NCBI RefSeq assembly: GCF_004327285.1
Contig: NZ_QJUI01000001.1
Coordinates: 124,001-188,000 of the forward strand
Direction of reading: 5' to 3'
Length of the DNA stretch: 64,000 nt
Source: Phytopseudomonas daroniae
GTDB taxonomy: Bacteria; Pseudomonadota; Gammaproteobacteria; Pseudomonadales; Pseudomonadaceae
Made by a program: the position numbers and the translations under genes. Positions within the stretch are counted from its first letter, which is position 1; each line of letters begins with the position of its first letter. This document shows, piece after piece, positions 29,220-39,315 of this stretch. The notes beneath the pieces were generated by a model. The model was given only the letters and a program-made list of their open reading frames with translations. It ran no database searches and was not told where the DNA came from.

Positions 29220-29292
29220 CTACAAGCCACAAGCTGCAAGTAGAAGAGAAAGCGCCTTCGGCTTTTTCTTGCCGCTTGAAGCTTGCCGCTTT
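29220..29292. repeat. CAAGCTGCAAG-type hairpin repeat between betB and betA
   Basis: CTACAAGCCACAAGCTGCAA on the left and TTGCCGCTTGAAGCTTGCCG on the right enclose AAAGCGCCTTCGGCTTTTTC, itself a hairpin with a U-run that could partly terminate transcription after betB. Same family as 14754-14846. Confidence 0.6.
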
Positions 29293-29312
29293 CACCCAGA
29301 GGGTGCTGCTTT

Positions 29313-31016
29313 ATGGAATACGATTACATCATCATTGGCGCCGGCTCGGCCGGTAACGTGCTGGCAACCCGTCTGACCGAGGACGCCGACGTCAGCGTAC
29401 TGCTGCTGGAAGCCGGCGGCCCCGACTATCGCCTCGACTTCCGTACCCAGATGCCCGCCGCCCTGGCTTTCCCACTGCAGGGCCGGCGCTACAACTGGGC
29501 CTACGAGACCGACCCCGAACCGTACATGAACAACCGCCGCATGGAATGCGGGCGCGGCAAGGGCCTGGGCGGCTCGTCGCTGATCAACGGCATGTGCTAC
29601 ATCCGCGGCAACGCCATGGATTTCGACAACTGGGCCAAGCAGCCCGGCCTCGAAGACTGGGGCTACCTGGACTGCCTGCCGTATTTCCGCAAGGCGGAAA
29701 CCCGCGATATCGGCCCCAACGACTACCACGGCGGAGACGGCCCGGTCAGCGTGACCACACCCAAGGCCGGTAACAACCCGTTGTTCCACGCCATGGTCGA
29801 GGCAGGCGTGCAGGCCGGTTATCCACGTACCGACGACCTCAACGGCTATCAGCAGGAAGGCTTCGGCCCGATGGATCGCACGGTGACCCCGGAAGGTCGC
29901 CGCGCCAGCACGGCGCGTGGTTATCTGGATCAGGCACGCGAGCGCCCGAACCTGACCATCGTCACCCACGCCACCACCGACCGCATTCTGTTCGACGGCA
30001 AGCGCGCCAGCGGCGTCAGCTACCTGGTCGGCAACTCCAACGAGGCCACTACCGCCAGCGCGCGCCGTGAAGTGCTGCTGTGCGCTGGCGCCATCGCCTC
30101 GCCGCAGATCCTGCAGCGCTCCGGCGTCGGCCCGGGCGAGCTGCTGCGCGACCTGGACATCGAAGTACTGCACGATCTGCCCGGTGTCGGCGCCAACCTG
30201 CAGGATCACCTGGAAATGTATCTGCAATACGCCTGCACCCAGCCCGTGTCGCTGTACCCGGCTCTGAAGCTGCTCAACCAGCCAGGCATCGGCGCCAAAT
30301 GGCTGCTCAAAGGCGACGGCATCGGCGCCAGCAACCAGTTCGAGGCGGGCGGTTTCATCCGCTCCCGTGCGGGGTTCGAGTGGCCGAACCTGCAGTTCCA
30401 CTTCCTGCCGGTGGCGATCAACTACAACGGCAGCAACGCGGTGAACGAACACGGCTTCCAGGCCCACGTCGGCTCCATGCGTTCGCCGAGCCGCGGGCGC
30501 GTGCAGCTGAAGTCCAAGGATCCGCGCCAGCACCCGAGTATCCTGTTCAACTACATGTCCCATGAACAGGACTGGCAGGAATTTCGCGACGGTATCCGCC
30601 TGACCCGCGAGATCATGAACCAGCCGGCCCTGGATCCGTACCGCGGCCGCGAACTGAGCCCCGGTGCTCATGTGCAGACTGACGACGAGCTGGACACCTT
30701 CATCCGCGAACACGCGGAAACCGCCTTCCACCCCTCCTGCTCGTGCAAGATGGGCGAAGACGACATGGCGGTAGTCGATGGCCAGGGCCGTGTGCACGGC
30801 CTGCAGGGCCTGCGGGTCGTGGACGCATCGATCATGCCGGAAATCATCACCGGCAACCTCAATGCCACCACCATCATGATCGCCGAGAAGATCGCCGACC
30901 GCATTCGCGGCCACGAGGCCCTGCCACGCAGCACCGCGCCGTACTACAAGGCCGCTGGCGCGCCAGTACGCGGCACGTCGCAACGTACGGCCGAAGCGAT
31001 GCGCTCTGCATCCTGA
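29313..31016 (+). CDS. betA: Choline dehydrogenase BetA
   Basis: Membrane-associated FAD enzyme of the GMC family that oxidises choline to betaine aldehyde. The 567-residue protein has the FAD fingerprint [17 protein letters not shown] at the N-terminus, the GMC signatures [20 protein letters not shown] and [15 protein letters not shown], and C-terminal HPSCSCKMG with [11 protein letters not shown]. Start at 29313 chosen because it begins with [11 protein letters not shown] and has AGAGGGTG upstream. With BetB it completes choline to glycine betaine. Confidence 0.97.
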   Translation: MEYDYIIIGAGSAGNVLATRLTEDADVSVLLLEAGGPDYRLDFRTQMPAALAFPLQGRRYNWAYETDPEPYMNNRRMECGRGKGLGGSSLINGMCYIRGNAMDFDNWAKQPGLEDWGYLDCLPYFRKAETRDIGPNDYHGGDGPVSVTTPKAGNNPLFHAMVEAGVQAGYPRTDDLNGYQQEGFGPMDRTVTPEGRRASTARGYLDQARERPNLTIVTHATTDRILFDGKRASGVSYLVGNSNEATTASARREVLLCAGAIASPQILQRSGVGPGELLRDLDIEVLHDLPGVGANLQDHLEMYLQYACTQPVSLYPALKLLNQPGIGAKWLLKGDGIGASNQFEAGGFIRSRAGFEWPNLQFHFLPVAINYNGSNAVNEHGFQAHVGSMRSPSRGRVQLKSKDPRQHPSILFNYMSHEQDWQEFRDGIRLTREIMNQPALDPYRGRELSPGAHVQTDDELDTFIREHAETAFHPSCSCKMGEDDMAVVDGQGRVHGLQGLRVVDASIMPEIITGNLNATTIMIAEKIADRIRGHEALPRSTAPYYKAAGAPVRGTSQRTAEAMRSAS

Positions 31017-31128
31017 GGCCAGCGCCGCTTCGAGCTCCCCGGGGACTCGAAGCGGCCGCTGCAATCGCTGAGACATTCCCGCCCATCATCGGTCAAACTG
31101 CGCTACCACTTGCCGACCGCCGATCACC

Positions 31129-32541
31129 ATGACCCTGCTCGACGCCCGCACTGCCCGCCTGCTGCCCTGGATTGTCGCCATCGCATTCTTCATGCAGACG
31201 CTGGATGGCACCATTCTCAACACCGCCCTGCCGAGCATGGCCGCGGATCTTTCCGAAGACCCGCTGCGCATGCAATCGGTGGTCATCGCCTACATGCTCA
31301 CCGTGGCACTGTTGATTCCCGCCTCCGGCTGGCTGGCCGACCGCTTCGGCACGCGGCATATCTTCTTTGGCGCCATCCTGCTGTTCAGCCTCGGCTCGCT
31401 GCTGTGCGCCGTCTCGCAGTCGCTGAACATGCTGGTGATCGCACGCATCATCCAGGGCCTCGGCGGTGCGCTGATGATGCCGGTGGGCCGCCTGGTGGTG
31501 TTGCGCGCCTATCCGCGTAGCGAGCTGGTGCGGATCATGAGCTTCATCACCCTGCCCGGTCTGCTCGGCCCACTGATCGGCCCGACGCTGGGCGGCTGGC
31601 TGGTGGAGTACACCAGTTGGCACTGGATCTTCCTGCTCAACCTGCCGGTCGGCGCCCTCGGTTGCTGGGCCGCGTTTCGCTTCATGCCGGACTTGCGCGG
31701 CCCCGAGCGCACCCGTTTCGATCTGGTCGGTTTCCTGCTGTTCGGCGCCGCCATGCTGCTGATCACCCTGTCGCTGGAAGGCCTCGGCGAACTGCATCTG
31801 CCCCATGTGCGGGTGATGCTCCTGCTGCTCGGCGGCCTGGCCTGCCTCGCAGCCTACTGGCTGCGCGCCGGGCGTACAGCCAACGCCCTGTTCCCGCCCA
31901 GCCTGTTCCATACCCGCAGCTTCGCCGTGGGCATTCTCGGCAACATCTTCGCCCGCCTGGGCAGCGGTGCCCTGCCGTTTCTCACGCCACTGTTACTGCA
32001 ACTGGGTATGGGCTACTCGCCAGCCCAGGCCGGCATGAGCATGATTCCCCTGGCCCTGGCCGCCATGGCGATGAAGCCCCTGGCCAAGCCGCTGATCGAC
32101 CGCCTCGGTTACCGACGTATCCTCACCAGCAATACCGTGCTGCTCGGCCTGCTGATCGCCAGCATGGCCCTGGTCGACGGTCAGACCTCCCACGTGCAAT
32201 TGGTCATTCAACTGGGCCTGATCGGCGCCGTCAATTCACTGCAGTTCACCGCCATGAACACCGTGACCCTGATCGACCTGCGCGATAGCGAAGCCAGCAG
32301 CGGCAACGGCCTGCTGTCGGTGGTGGTACAACTGTCGATGAGCCTCGGCATCGCCGCTGCAGCCGCGCTGCTCGGTGGCTTCAGCCTGGACAGGGGCGCG
32401 GCAGATGGCGTGCTGGGTGCCTTCCAGGCCACTTACCTGTGCGTGGGTCTACTGTCGATACTGGCCGCGGGGATCTTCCTGCAGTTGTCCCCGGATGACG
32501 GCCGCAGCGCCCGGCGGGTCAAGGTCGACATCGACGAGTAG
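31129..32541 (+). CDS. mdtD: MFS multidrug exporter, DHA2 (MdtD/EmrB-like)
   Basis: Proton-driven efflux pump of the 14-helix drug:H+ antiporter-2 group. The 470-residue protein has motif D1 near the N-terminus (FFMQTLDGTILNTALPSMA), motif A (GWLADRFGTRHIFF) and the antiporter motif around PGLLGPLIGPTLGGWLVEY. N-terminus and length fit MdtD. No membrane-fusion partner is adjacent. Substrate is unknown; the gene symbol is by family resemblance. Confidence 0.85.
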   Translation: MTLLDARTARLLPWIVAIAFFMQTLDGTILNTALPSMAADLSEDPLRMQSVVIAYMLTVALLIPASGWLADRFGTRHIFFGAILLFSLGSLLCAVSQSLNMLVIARIIQGLGGALMMPVGRLVVLRAYPRSELVRIMSFITLPGLLGPLIGPTLGGWLVEYTSWHWIFLLNLPVGALGCWAAFRFMPDLRGPERTRFDLVGFLLFGAAMLLITLSLEGLGELHLPHVRVMLLLLGGLACLAAYWLRAGRTANALFPPSLFHTRSFAVGILGNIFARLGSGALPFLTPLLLQLGMGYSPAQAGMSMIPLALAAMAMKPLAKPLIDRLGYRRILTSNTVLLGLLIASMALVDGQTSHVQLVIQLGLIGAVNSLQFTAMNTVTLIDLRDSEASSGNGLLSVVVQLSMSLGIAAAAALLGGFSLDRGAADGVLGAFQATYLCVGLLSILAAGIFLQLSPDDGRSARRVKVDIDE

Positions 32542-32558
32542 CGATAGGCACAGGGACG

Positions 32559-32614
32559 AGGGCCTGCCGCCGCTTGAGCGCGACACTGCTTGCGCTTAAA
32601 CGGCAACAGGCCCT
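32559..32614. repeat. Diverged MITE-end hairpin between mdtD and dbpA
   Basis: AGGGCCTGCCGCCGCTTGAG at the left and CTTAAACGGCAACAGGCCCT at the right form an imperfect inverted repeat. The right end differs from the MITE end ACGTCAACAGACCCT mainly by changes that are mirrored in the left end, so pairing is kept. Probably a relic of the same family. Confidence 0.5.
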
Positions 32615-32668
32615 GGCACGGCGCCTGTTACACTAGCCGCCTTCAAACGTTCCCCTAGGCTCTGTACC

Positions 32669-34048
32669 GTGACCGCCACCGCTTTTTCCTCGCTTGCCCT
32701 GTCGCCCGCCATGCTGGCGAACCTCGAGTCCCTCGGTTACGCGCAGATGACGCCGATCCAGGCGCAAAGCCTGCCGGTCATGCTCAAGGGCATGGATCTG
32801 ATTGCCCAGGCCAAGACCGGCAGCGGCAAGACCGCCGCCTTCGGCATCGGCCTGCTGGCGCCACTCAACCCGCGTTACTTCGGCTGTCAGGCGCTGGTGC
32901 TGTGCCCGACCCGTGAGCTGGCCGACCAGGTCGCCAAGGAACTGCGCCGCCTGGCGCGCGGCGAAGACAACATCAAGATTCTCACTCTCTGCGGTGGCGT
33001 GCCCTTCGGCCCGCAGATCGGCTCCCTGGAGCACGGCGCACAGATCATCGTCGGCACGCCGGGTCGGGTACAGCAGCACCTGGCCAAGGGCACGCTGAAG
33101 CTGGACGGGCTGAATACCCTGGTGCTCGACGAAGCCGACCGCATGCTCGACATGGGCTTCTACGACAGCATCGCCGAGATCATCGGGCAGACTCCGGAGC
33201 GCCGCCAGACGCTGCTGTTCTCGGCCACCTACCCGGCCGGTATCAAGCAGTTGTCCGCGACCTTCATGCGCAACCCGCAGCAGGTCAAGGCCGAGGCATT
33301 GCACGACGACAGCCAGATCGAGCAGCGCTTCTACGAAATCTCGCCGGAGCAGCGCATGCAGGCCGTGGTCGATGTACTGGCCAGCTTCCGACCGCAGTCC
33401 AGCGTAGCCTTCTGCTTCACCAAGCAGCAGTGCCAGGAAGTGGTCGATCATCTGACCGCGGCGGGCATCTCGGCCTCGGCACTGCACGGTGACCTGGAGC
33501 AGCGTGACCGCGATCAGGTGCTGGCGATGTTCGCCAACCGCAGCCTGTCGGTTCTGGTGGCCACCGACGTCGCAGCCCGCGGTCTGGATATCGATGCCCT
33601 GGACATGGTGATCAACGTCGAGCTGGCGCGTGATGCCGAGATCCACATTCACCGCGTCGGCCGCACCGGCCGCGCCGGTGAGAAGGGCATCGCCGTCAGC
33701 CTGGTGGCGCCACCCGAGGCGCACCGTGCCCAGGCCATCGAAGCCCTGCAGAAGAGCCCGCTGACCTGGCACCCGCTGAACAGTCTCAAAGCCCGTGCCG
33801 GTGAGCCGCTGCAACCGCCGATGATCACCCTGTGCATCGGCGCAGGGCGCAAGGACAAACTGCGCCCTGGCGACATCCTCGGCGCTCTCACTGGCGAGGC
33901 GGGTATCCCCGGCAGCCAGGTCGGCAAGATCGCCATCTTCGACTTCCAGGCCTATGTCGCAGTCGAGCGCAACGTCGCCAAACAGGCGCTCAAGCACCTT
34001 AGCGAAGGCAAGATCAAAGGCCGCTCGTTACGCGTGCGCACGTTATAG
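32669..34048 (+). CDS. dbpA: ATP-dependent RNA helicase DbpA
   Basis: DEAD-box helicase acting on 23S rRNA helix 92 during 50S assembly. The 459-residue protein starts at GTG and has the Q motif region (YAQMTPIQAQSLP), Walker A AKTGSGKT, PTRELADQV, DEAD, SAT, ARGLD and HRVGRTGR, then the C-terminal DbpA RNA-binding domain (ITLCIGAGRKDKLRPGDILG and GKIAIFDFQAYVAVERN) that distinguishes DbpA from other DEAD-box proteins. Confidence 0.96.
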   Translation: MTATAFSSLALSPAMLANLESLGYAQMTPIQAQSLPVMLKGMDLIAQAKTGSGKTAAFGIGLLAPLNPRYFGCQALVLCPTRELADQVAKELRRLARGEDNIKILTLCGGVPFGPQIGSLEHGAQIIVGTPGRVQQHLAKGTLKLDGLNTLVLDEADRMLDMGFYDSIAEIIGQTPERRQTLLFSATYPAGIKQLSATFMRNPQQVKAEALHDDSQIEQRFYEISPEQRMQAVVDVLASFRPQSSVAFCFTKQQCQEVVDHLTAAGISASALHGDLEQRDRDQVLAMFANRSLSVLVATDVAARGLDIDALDMVINVELARDAEIHIHRVGRTGRAGEKGIAVSLVAPPEAHRAQAIEALQKSPLTWHPLNSLKARAGEPLQPPMITLCIGAGRKDKLRPGDILGALTGEAGIPGSQVGKIAIFDFQAYVAVERNVAKQALKHLSEGKIKGRSLRVRTL

Positions 34049-34084
34049 ACTCAAGGCAACCGCAGATCGGCCACAGGGGGTTCC

Positions 34085-35320
34085 GTGCGCAATATTCTGG
34101 TCATCGAAGACAGCCCGCTGGTACTGAAAATCCTCGAACACCTGTTCCGCCAGGAAACGGATCTGCAACCGGTGTTCTGTGCCTCTCTGGCTGAAGCCGA
34201 GGTGATGCTGGAAACCTCGGCGGAGCTGTTCTTCGCCGCCATCGTCGATCTGCATCTGCCGGACGCGCCGGATGGCGAAAGCGTCGACCTGGTGATGCGC
34301 TACGCCCTGCCGTGCATCGTGCTCAGCGGCTCGTACAACGAAAAGCGCCGCGACGACCTGCTGCTCAAGGGCGTGGTCGATTATGTACTCAAGGAAAGCC
34401 AGCACTCCTACGAGTACGCCTTCCGCCTGTTGCACCGACTGGAGAGTAACAGCCAGGTGAAGATTCTGGTTGCCGAGGACTCCGAGGCCACGCGCCACTT
34501 CATTCGTCATGTGCTGGCGCCGCATCGCTACCAGATCATCGATGCCTGCGACGGCGACGAAGCCCTGCGCATCCTCAAGGAACAACCGGATATCGACCTG
34601 CTGGTGGTCGACCACAGCATGCCCGGCATCAGCGGCTTCGAACTGGTCAAGCTGCTGCGCCAGAAGATGAAACGCAACGAACTGATCATCCTCGGCCTGT
34701 CCGCCGACGCCAAGGGCTCGCTCAGCGCCATGTTCATCAAGCACGGCGCCGACGACTTCCTGCGCAAGCCGTTCTGCCCTGAAGAACTGAACTGCCGGGT
34801 GATCTCGACCCTGGAGCGCCGCGACCTGATGCGCGCGCTGAAGCAGGCCGCGCAATTCGACGCGCTGACCGGATTGAATAACCGCCGAGCCTTCTACGAG
34901 CAGGGCATTCAACAGTTCCAGCAGGCCCAGCGCGGTGGCCGCAACCTGAGCGTGGCGATGCTCGACATGGACTTCTTCAAGCAGATCAACGACGAGCACG
35001 GCCACGCCAGTGGCGACGCCGCCCTGATCGCGTTCTCACGGGCGCTGAGTGCGGCCTTCCCCGATGCCCTGCTCGGCCGCCTGGGCGGCGAGGAGTTCGC
35101 CATGGTCAGCCAGCAGGACGCCGAGCAGTTGAGCCAGGCACTCGATCGCCTGCGTGAGCAGTGCGGGCAGCTCAAGTACGCCATCGGCGCACCGCCGCTG
35201 TCATTCAGCGCAGGTGTCTACCATGGCGCACCGGATGACCTGGAAAGCCTTCTGCACCTGGCCGACGTGCGACTCTATCAGGCCAAGCGTCAGGGTCGCG
35301 CACGCACGCTCTGGCAGTAG
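34085..35320 (+). CDS. Two-receiver diguanylate cyclase (REC-REC-GGDEF)
   Basis: A 411-residue cytoplasmic response regulator starting at GTG, 36 nt after dbpA. Receiver 1 (1-120) has phospho-Asp55, receiver 2 (125-243) has Asp176 in VVDHSMPGISGFEL with Lys228 in FLRKPF. The GGDEF domain (255-410) has the active motif GGEEF at 334-338 and the metal/substrate residues in LDMDFFKQINDEHGH, so it should make c-di-GMP. No RxxD inhibitory site is seen five residues before GGEEF, so product feedback by that route is unlikely. No sensor kinase is nearby. Confidence 0.9.
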   Translation: MRNILVIEDSPLVLKILEHLFRQETDLQPVFCASLAEAEVMLETSAELFFAAIVDLHLPDAPDGESVDLVMRYALPCIVLSGSYNEKRRDDLLLKGVVDYVLKESQHSYEYAFRLLHRLESNSQVKILVAEDSEATRHFIRHVLAPHRYQIIDACDGDEALRILKEQPDIDLLVVDHSMPGISGFELVKLLRQKMKRNELIILGLSADAKGSLSAMFIKHGADDFLRKPFCPEELNCRVISTLERRDLMRALKQAAQFDALTGLNNRRAFYEQGIQQFQQAQRGGRNLSVAMLDMDFFKQINDEHGHASGDAALIAFSRALSAAFPDALLGRLGGEEFAMVSQQDAEQLSQALDRLREQCGQLKYAIGAPPLSFSAGVYHGAPDDLESLLHLADVRLYQAKRQGRARTLWQ

Positions 35321-35331
35321 CAGCCACGTTC

Positions 35332-36063
35332 CTACAGGCCGTGACGCTCCATGATCGCGGCATAGCTGCCATCGGCGCGCATGGCTGCGATCGCGGCGTC
35401 GAAGCGCTTGGCGATCTCGGCATGCTTGCCATGACTGAGGCGGATGAGAATGTGCAGGCCGTTCTCGCTCAAGGGCGTTGGCAGCAATTCCAGTTGATCG
35501 GCCATGCCCTTGAGCTGGTGGTTGAACTGAAACCGCACGACGTATTCATCTTCCAGCGCCAGGCTCACCCGGCCACGCTGCACCATGTGCGCGGCGCTCT
35601 CGAAACTGCTGACAGCGACCTTGCGCAAATTGTTGTCGGCACCGAATTCCTGGGAATAGGCGTAACCACGTAGCACGGCGATCCGATAGGGATACAGGTC
35701 GGAGAGCTGTGTGAAGGCAATGGCATCGCCCTTGCGCTGCACGAGACGGATTCGATTGATCAGGTATGGCTCGGAAAAGTAGCCGAACCCGGAACGCTCG
35801 TCGCTGTACCAGGCATTCACCAGCACATCGTAGTCAGCCCGCTGCAACCCCAGGATGGCACGCGCCCAGGGCACCTCACGGTAATCGCTGGTGTAGCCGG
35901 CGCGGCCCAGGGCGGTCGTCACCAGTTCTACCGCAACGCCATTGCCAGGTAACCGCTGATCGGTGAACGGCGGCCAGGTATCGGCGACCAGATGCAGGTG
36001 CTCAGCGGCCGCGGCCCAGGGCAGCAGGAATAGCGACAGGAACCACGCTCGCCAGCTTTTCAA
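35332..36063 (-). CDS. Periplasmic amino-acid-type solute-binding protein (SBP family 3)
   Basis: A 243-residue exported protein of the transporter substrate-binding family: VADTWPPFTDQRLPGNGVAVELV, YDVLVNAWYSDERSGFGYFSEPY and a C-terminal IMERHGL. I chose the TTG at 36063 because it gives a good signal peptide (MKSWRAWFLSLFLLPWAAAA-EHL); the longer frame to 36141 also starts at TTG and adds an atypical N-terminus. No transporter genes adjoin, so it may serve signalling or a distant ABC importer. Ligand unknown. It is convergent with the diguanylate cyclase gene, 11 nt apart. Confidence 0.8.
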   Translation of the reverse strand: MKSWRAWFLSLFLLPWAAAAEHLHLVADTWPPFTDQRLPGNGVAVELVTTALGRAGYTSDYREVPWARAILGLQRADYDVLVNAWYSDERSGFGYFSEPYLINRIRLVQRKGDAIAFTQLSDLYPYRIAVLRGYAYSQEFGADNNLRKVAVSSFESAAHMVQRGRVSLALEDEYVVRFQFNHQLKGMADQLELLPTPLSENGLHILIRLSHGKHAEIAKRFDAAIAAMRADGSYAAIMERHGL

Positions 36064-36446
36064 TGGTCTTGGGCCCCGAAAGCCAAGGGTGAACGCGCCA
36101 CGTGCGACACCCGACGGCGCGGCTGAGATGGTGGCAGACAAAATAGTGGCAACTGGCCATTTTCACGTCATTCATTGAGCATAATCGCTAGACCCGTTCA
36201 GGCAATGTGCAGCTCGTAAAAAAGTCCGCCATCGAAGCACCGTGGTGGCGACTGAACCCGGTCGGCATTCGACATCCGCCTGTAATTGCCCACAACAGCG
36301 CCCCGAGTCCGAGTCGGCAGATATCCTTACCCAGACGCTATCGCAGCGTCAGCTGCCGACAGCTGAATCACGCCTTCAGGTAAACTGCGCCGTTTCGCGT
36401 CAGCCCGCAGCGATGCCTGGCGCCTAGCGTATGCGAGGACATTGCC
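36064..36446. other. Gap with no recognised feature
   Basis: About 380 nt between two divergent genes. It probably holds both promoters. A short dyad CCGAGTCCGAGTCGG is at about 36302, and CGTCAGCTGCCGACAGCTGA at about 36347 is partly palindromic. I see no RNA gene, repeat-family member or convincing reading frame here. Confidence 0.4.
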
Positions 36447-37631
36447 GTGCTTTCACCCCAGGTTGTCATCATCGGTGCCGGCGCGGCCGGGCTGATGTGC
36501 GCCATGAGCGCCGCTGCGCGTGGCCGCAGCGTGCTGCTGCTCGACCACGCCAACAAAGCCGGCAAGAAGATCCTCATGTCCGGCGGCGGGCGCTGCAACT
36601 TCACCAATATGTACTGCGAGCCGAGTAACTTCCTCTCGCACAACCCGCACTTCTGCAAATCAGCCCTGGCGCGCTTCACCCAGTGGGATTTCATCGCCCT
36701 GGTCACCAAGCACGGCGTGCCCTACCACGAGAAGAAACTCGGCCAGTTGTTCTGCGACCACAAGTCCAGCGACATCCTCGGCATGTTGCTGGACGAATGC
36801 GAGCAGGCCGGCGTCGACCTGCGCCTCGACACGTCGGTGAGTACCATCGAGCGCGGCGAAAATGGCTACCGGTTGAGCACCAGCCTCGGCCCGGTGAGCT
36901 GTGAATCCCTGGTGGTCGCCACCGGTGGGCTGTCGATTCCGACCTTGGGCGCCACTGGCTTCGCTTATCAGATCGCCCGTCAGTTCGGCCACACTCTGTT
37001 GCCGACCCGCGCGGGCCTGGTGCCATTCACGCTGACCGATCCGCAGCTGAAAATGTTGTGCAGCGAGCTGTCCGGCACCTCGGTAGAGGATTGCCGGGTC
37101 AGTTGCAACGGCCAGAGTTTCGTCGAGAACATCCTGTTCACCCACCGTGGCCTCAGCGGCCCGGCGATCCTGCAGATTTCCTCTTACTGGCAACCTGGCG
37201 ACAGCGTCAGCATCGATTTGCTGCCACATATCGACCTGCCGCAATGGTTGCAGGAACAGCAACGCGAGCGCCCCAACAGCGAGCTGAAGACCCTGTTGGG
37301 CGAGCTGTTCACCAAGAAGATGGCCGGCCTGCTGGCCGAACACTGGTTTGCCTCCAAACCGATGAAGCAGTACACCCCGGCCGAGCTCAAGGCCATAGCC
37401 GAGCGTCTGGCAGACTGGCAGCTGGTGCCCGCCGGCACCGAAGGCTATCGCACCGCGGAAGTCACCCTCGGCGGCATCGACACCAAAGAGGTGTCGTCCA
37501 AGACCATGGAGTCGCTGAAATCGCCGGGACTGTATTTCGTCGGCGAGGCGCTCGATGTCACCGGCCATCTAGGCGGCTTCAACTTCCAGTGGGCCTGGGC
37601 TTCGGGGTATGCGGCGGCGCAGTATGTGTAG
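36447..37631 (+). CDS. BaiN/YhiN-family flavoprotein
   Basis: A 394-residue FAD-binding oxidoreductase of the HI0933/YhiN group, starting at GTG. It has the dinucleotide fingerprint VVIIGAGAAGLMCAMSAAAR, the family motif KILMSGGGRCNFTNM and the C-terminal FAD-site GLYFVGEALDVTGHLGGFNF. Physiological substrate is unsettled; some relatives act as flavin-dependent reductases and the family is often listed only as an aminoacetone-oxidase-like protein. It is convergent with sstT. Confidence 0.9.
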   Translation: MLSPQVVIIGAGAAGLMCAMSAAARGRSVLLLDHANKAGKKILMSGGGRCNFTNMYCEPSNFLSHNPHFCKSALARFTQWDFIALVTKHGVPYHEKKLGQLFCDHKSSDILGMLLDECEQAGVDLRLDTSVSTIERGENGYRLSTSLGPVSCESLVVATGGLSIPTLGATGFAYQIARQFGHTLLPTRAGLVPFTLTDPQLKMLCSELSGTSVEDCRVSCNGQSFVENILFTHRGLSGPAILQISSYWQPGDSVSIDLLPHIDLPQWLQEQQRERPNSELKTLLGELFTKKMAGLLAEHWFASKPMKQYTPAELKAIAERLADWQLVPAGTEGYRTAEVTLGGIDTKEVSSKTMESLKSPGLYFVGEALDVTGHLGGFNFQWAWASGYAAAQYV

Positions 37632-37656
37632 TCGTTAAGCCAGCCTTTCGCCCAAC

Positions 37657-37827
37657 AAAAACGCGCCCTGACAGGCTGTGTGAAAACTACTGCGCTCGGT
37701 CATGCGGCGTTAAAAACCGGCTCAAAATGCTCATTTACAACTCGTAAACTGCGCTTTTTCGCCGGTTTTTGCCTTGCCTGACCTTCGCTCGCTACGTTTT
37801 CACACGGCCTGCTGAGGCGCGTTTTTT
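37657..37827. terminator. Bidirectional terminator split by a 129-bp repeat
   Basis: AAAAACGCGCC at 37657-37667 pairs with GGCGCGTTTTTT at 37816-37827, a strong two-way terminator for the convergent flavoprotein and sstT genes. The arms are separated by 148 nt containing a repeat element with ends TGTGTGAAAAC (37677) and GTTTTCACAC (37796-37805). The usual loop would be a few bases, so the element seems to have entered the loop. Confidence 0.65.
37677..37805. repeat. TGAAAA-ended 129-bp repeat, copy 1
   Basis: Terminal inverted repeat TGTGTGAAAAC/GTTTTCACAC with inner arms AAAAACCGGC and GCCGGTTTTT, and the conserved centre CTCAAAATGCTCATTTACAA with ACTCGTAAACTGCGC. A second copy is at 54856-54995 with GGCGTTAAAAACAGCCTCAA and ACTCGTACACTCCGCG. 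No coding capacity. Confidence 0.7.
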
Positions 37828-37842
37828 CTCATGCAGAGGCTT

Positions 37843-39105
37843 TCAGCTACGGGACGCCTGAGTATCGATGCGGGTGGCCTGCTCGACAGCACCACGCTCT
37901 TCACCGGCGTAGGACACCGCCGCGGTGAAGACCACATCGGTGTGCGAGTTCAGGGCGGTCTCGAAGGAATCCTGCACCACACCGATGACGAAGCCGATGG
38001 CCACGACCTGCATGGCGATGTCGGTATCCACCCCGAACAGGCTCGTCGCCATCGGGATCAGCAGCAACGAACCACCGGCCACGCCGGACACACCCGCGGC
38101 AGCGAGAGACGACACTACGCAGAGCAGCAGCGCGGTCGGCAGATCGACGCTGATACCCAGCGTGTGAGTGGTGGCCAGGGCCATCACGGAAATGGTGATC
38201 GCGGCGCCGGCCATGTTGATGGTCGCGCCCAGTGGGATGGTGATCGAGTAGGTGTCCCTGTCCAGCTTGAGCTTCTCGCACAGACGCAGGTTGACCGGAA
38301 TGTTGGCCGCCGAGCTGCGGGTGAAGAAGGCGGTCACCGCGCTCTCGCGCAGCACCGTGAACAGCAGCGGATAAGGATTGCGGCGCATCTTGATGTAGGC
38401 GAGCAGCGGGTTGACCACCAGCGTGACCACCAGCATGCAGCCCACCATCACCAGCAACAGGCGGGCGTAACCATACAGCGCTTCGAAGCCGGAGGCCGCC
38501 AGGGTACTGGCAACCAGGCCGAAGATACCGATCGGCGCCTGCTCGATGACAAAACGCACAACCCGTGTGATGGCATCGGACATGTCGCCCAAAAACACTC
38601 GGGTGGTAGGCGCGGCATGCCGCAGGAATAAGCCAAGTGCTATTGCCCAGGCCAGGATGGCGATGTAGTTGGAGGTGTTCAGCGCCTGCACCGGGCCGAC
38701 GAAGATGCTGGTCAACAGGTTGTGCAGCACGTCGATGATGCTGCCCGGCGGATTGCCTTCAGCCGAGCTGATATCCAGCGACAGTGTGGTGGGAAACAGG
38801 AAACTGGCGCATACCGCCAGGGCCGCGGCACTGAAGGTACTGATCAGGTACATCATCAGCACTGGGCGAATGTGGGTGGGCTGGCCACTCTGGTGGGCCG
38901 CCAGGGAGGACATCACCAGCACCAGCACGAGTACCGGCGCGACCGCCTTCAGAGCGAGGATGAACAGTTCGCCAAGCAGGCCGACCTTGAGCGCGGCGGC
39001 CGGCGAGAAATAGGCGAGCAGAATGCCCAGCACCAGGCCGATGAAAATGCGGAGCACCAGGCTGGTATTGGAATAGGCGGAGGCAATGCGTTTTAGAGTA
39101 TTCAT
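37843..39105 (-). CDS. sstT: Serine/threonine:sodium symporter SstT
   Basis: Inner-membrane sodium-coupled importer of serine and threonine, dicarboxylate/amino-acid:cation symporter family. The 420-residue protein starts [20 protein letters not shown] and carries [20 protein letters not shown] (the SSS-like hairpin) and [20 protein letters not shown] (the transport-core motif). Start at 39105 chosen over the longer frame to 39192 because it begins the conserved sequence. Next to sdaA, so uptake and breakdown of serine are encoded together. Confidence 0.95.
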   Translation of the reverse strand: MNTLKRIASAYSNTSLVLRIFIGLVLGILLAYFSPAAALKVGLLGELFILALKAVAPVLVLVLVMSSLAAHQSGQPTHIRPVLMMYLISTFSAAALAVCASFLFPTTLSLDISSAEGNPPGSIIDVLHNLLTSIFVGPVQALNTSNYIAILAWAIALGLFLRHAAPTTRVFLGDMSDAITRVVRFVIEQAPIGIFGLVASTLAASGFEALYGYARLLLVMVGCMLVVTLVVNPLLAYIKMRRNPYPLLFTVLRESAVTAFFTRSSAANIPVNLRLCEKLKLDRDTYSITIPLGATINMAGAAITISVMALATTHTLGISVDLPTALLLCVVSSLAAAGVSGVAGGSLLLIPMATSLFGVDTDIAMQVVAIGFVIGVVQDSFETALNSHTDVVFTAAVSYAGEERGAVEQATRIDTQASRS

Positions 39106-39315
39106 GTAGTAGACGCTGTCCAGAATTCTAGGCTTGATGGCATTGGGGGACAGGTCAGCAGGGGCATGAGCCACGCCAACCGGGCAGGTCACCCCACGAC
39201 ATCACGCGATTATAAGGGAGGGGGATGGGATCAGCGCCATTTAGATGGTATGGGTGGTCATGCAGGTAGGTCTCGCTTGTTATTGTTGTGGGACTTTCAA
39301 CGCAGAATGCGGGCC

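Noticed and set aside
29292..31076. 594-codon open frame antisense to betA
   Set aside because: Shadow of betA; lacks stops because of codon bias. No domain seen.
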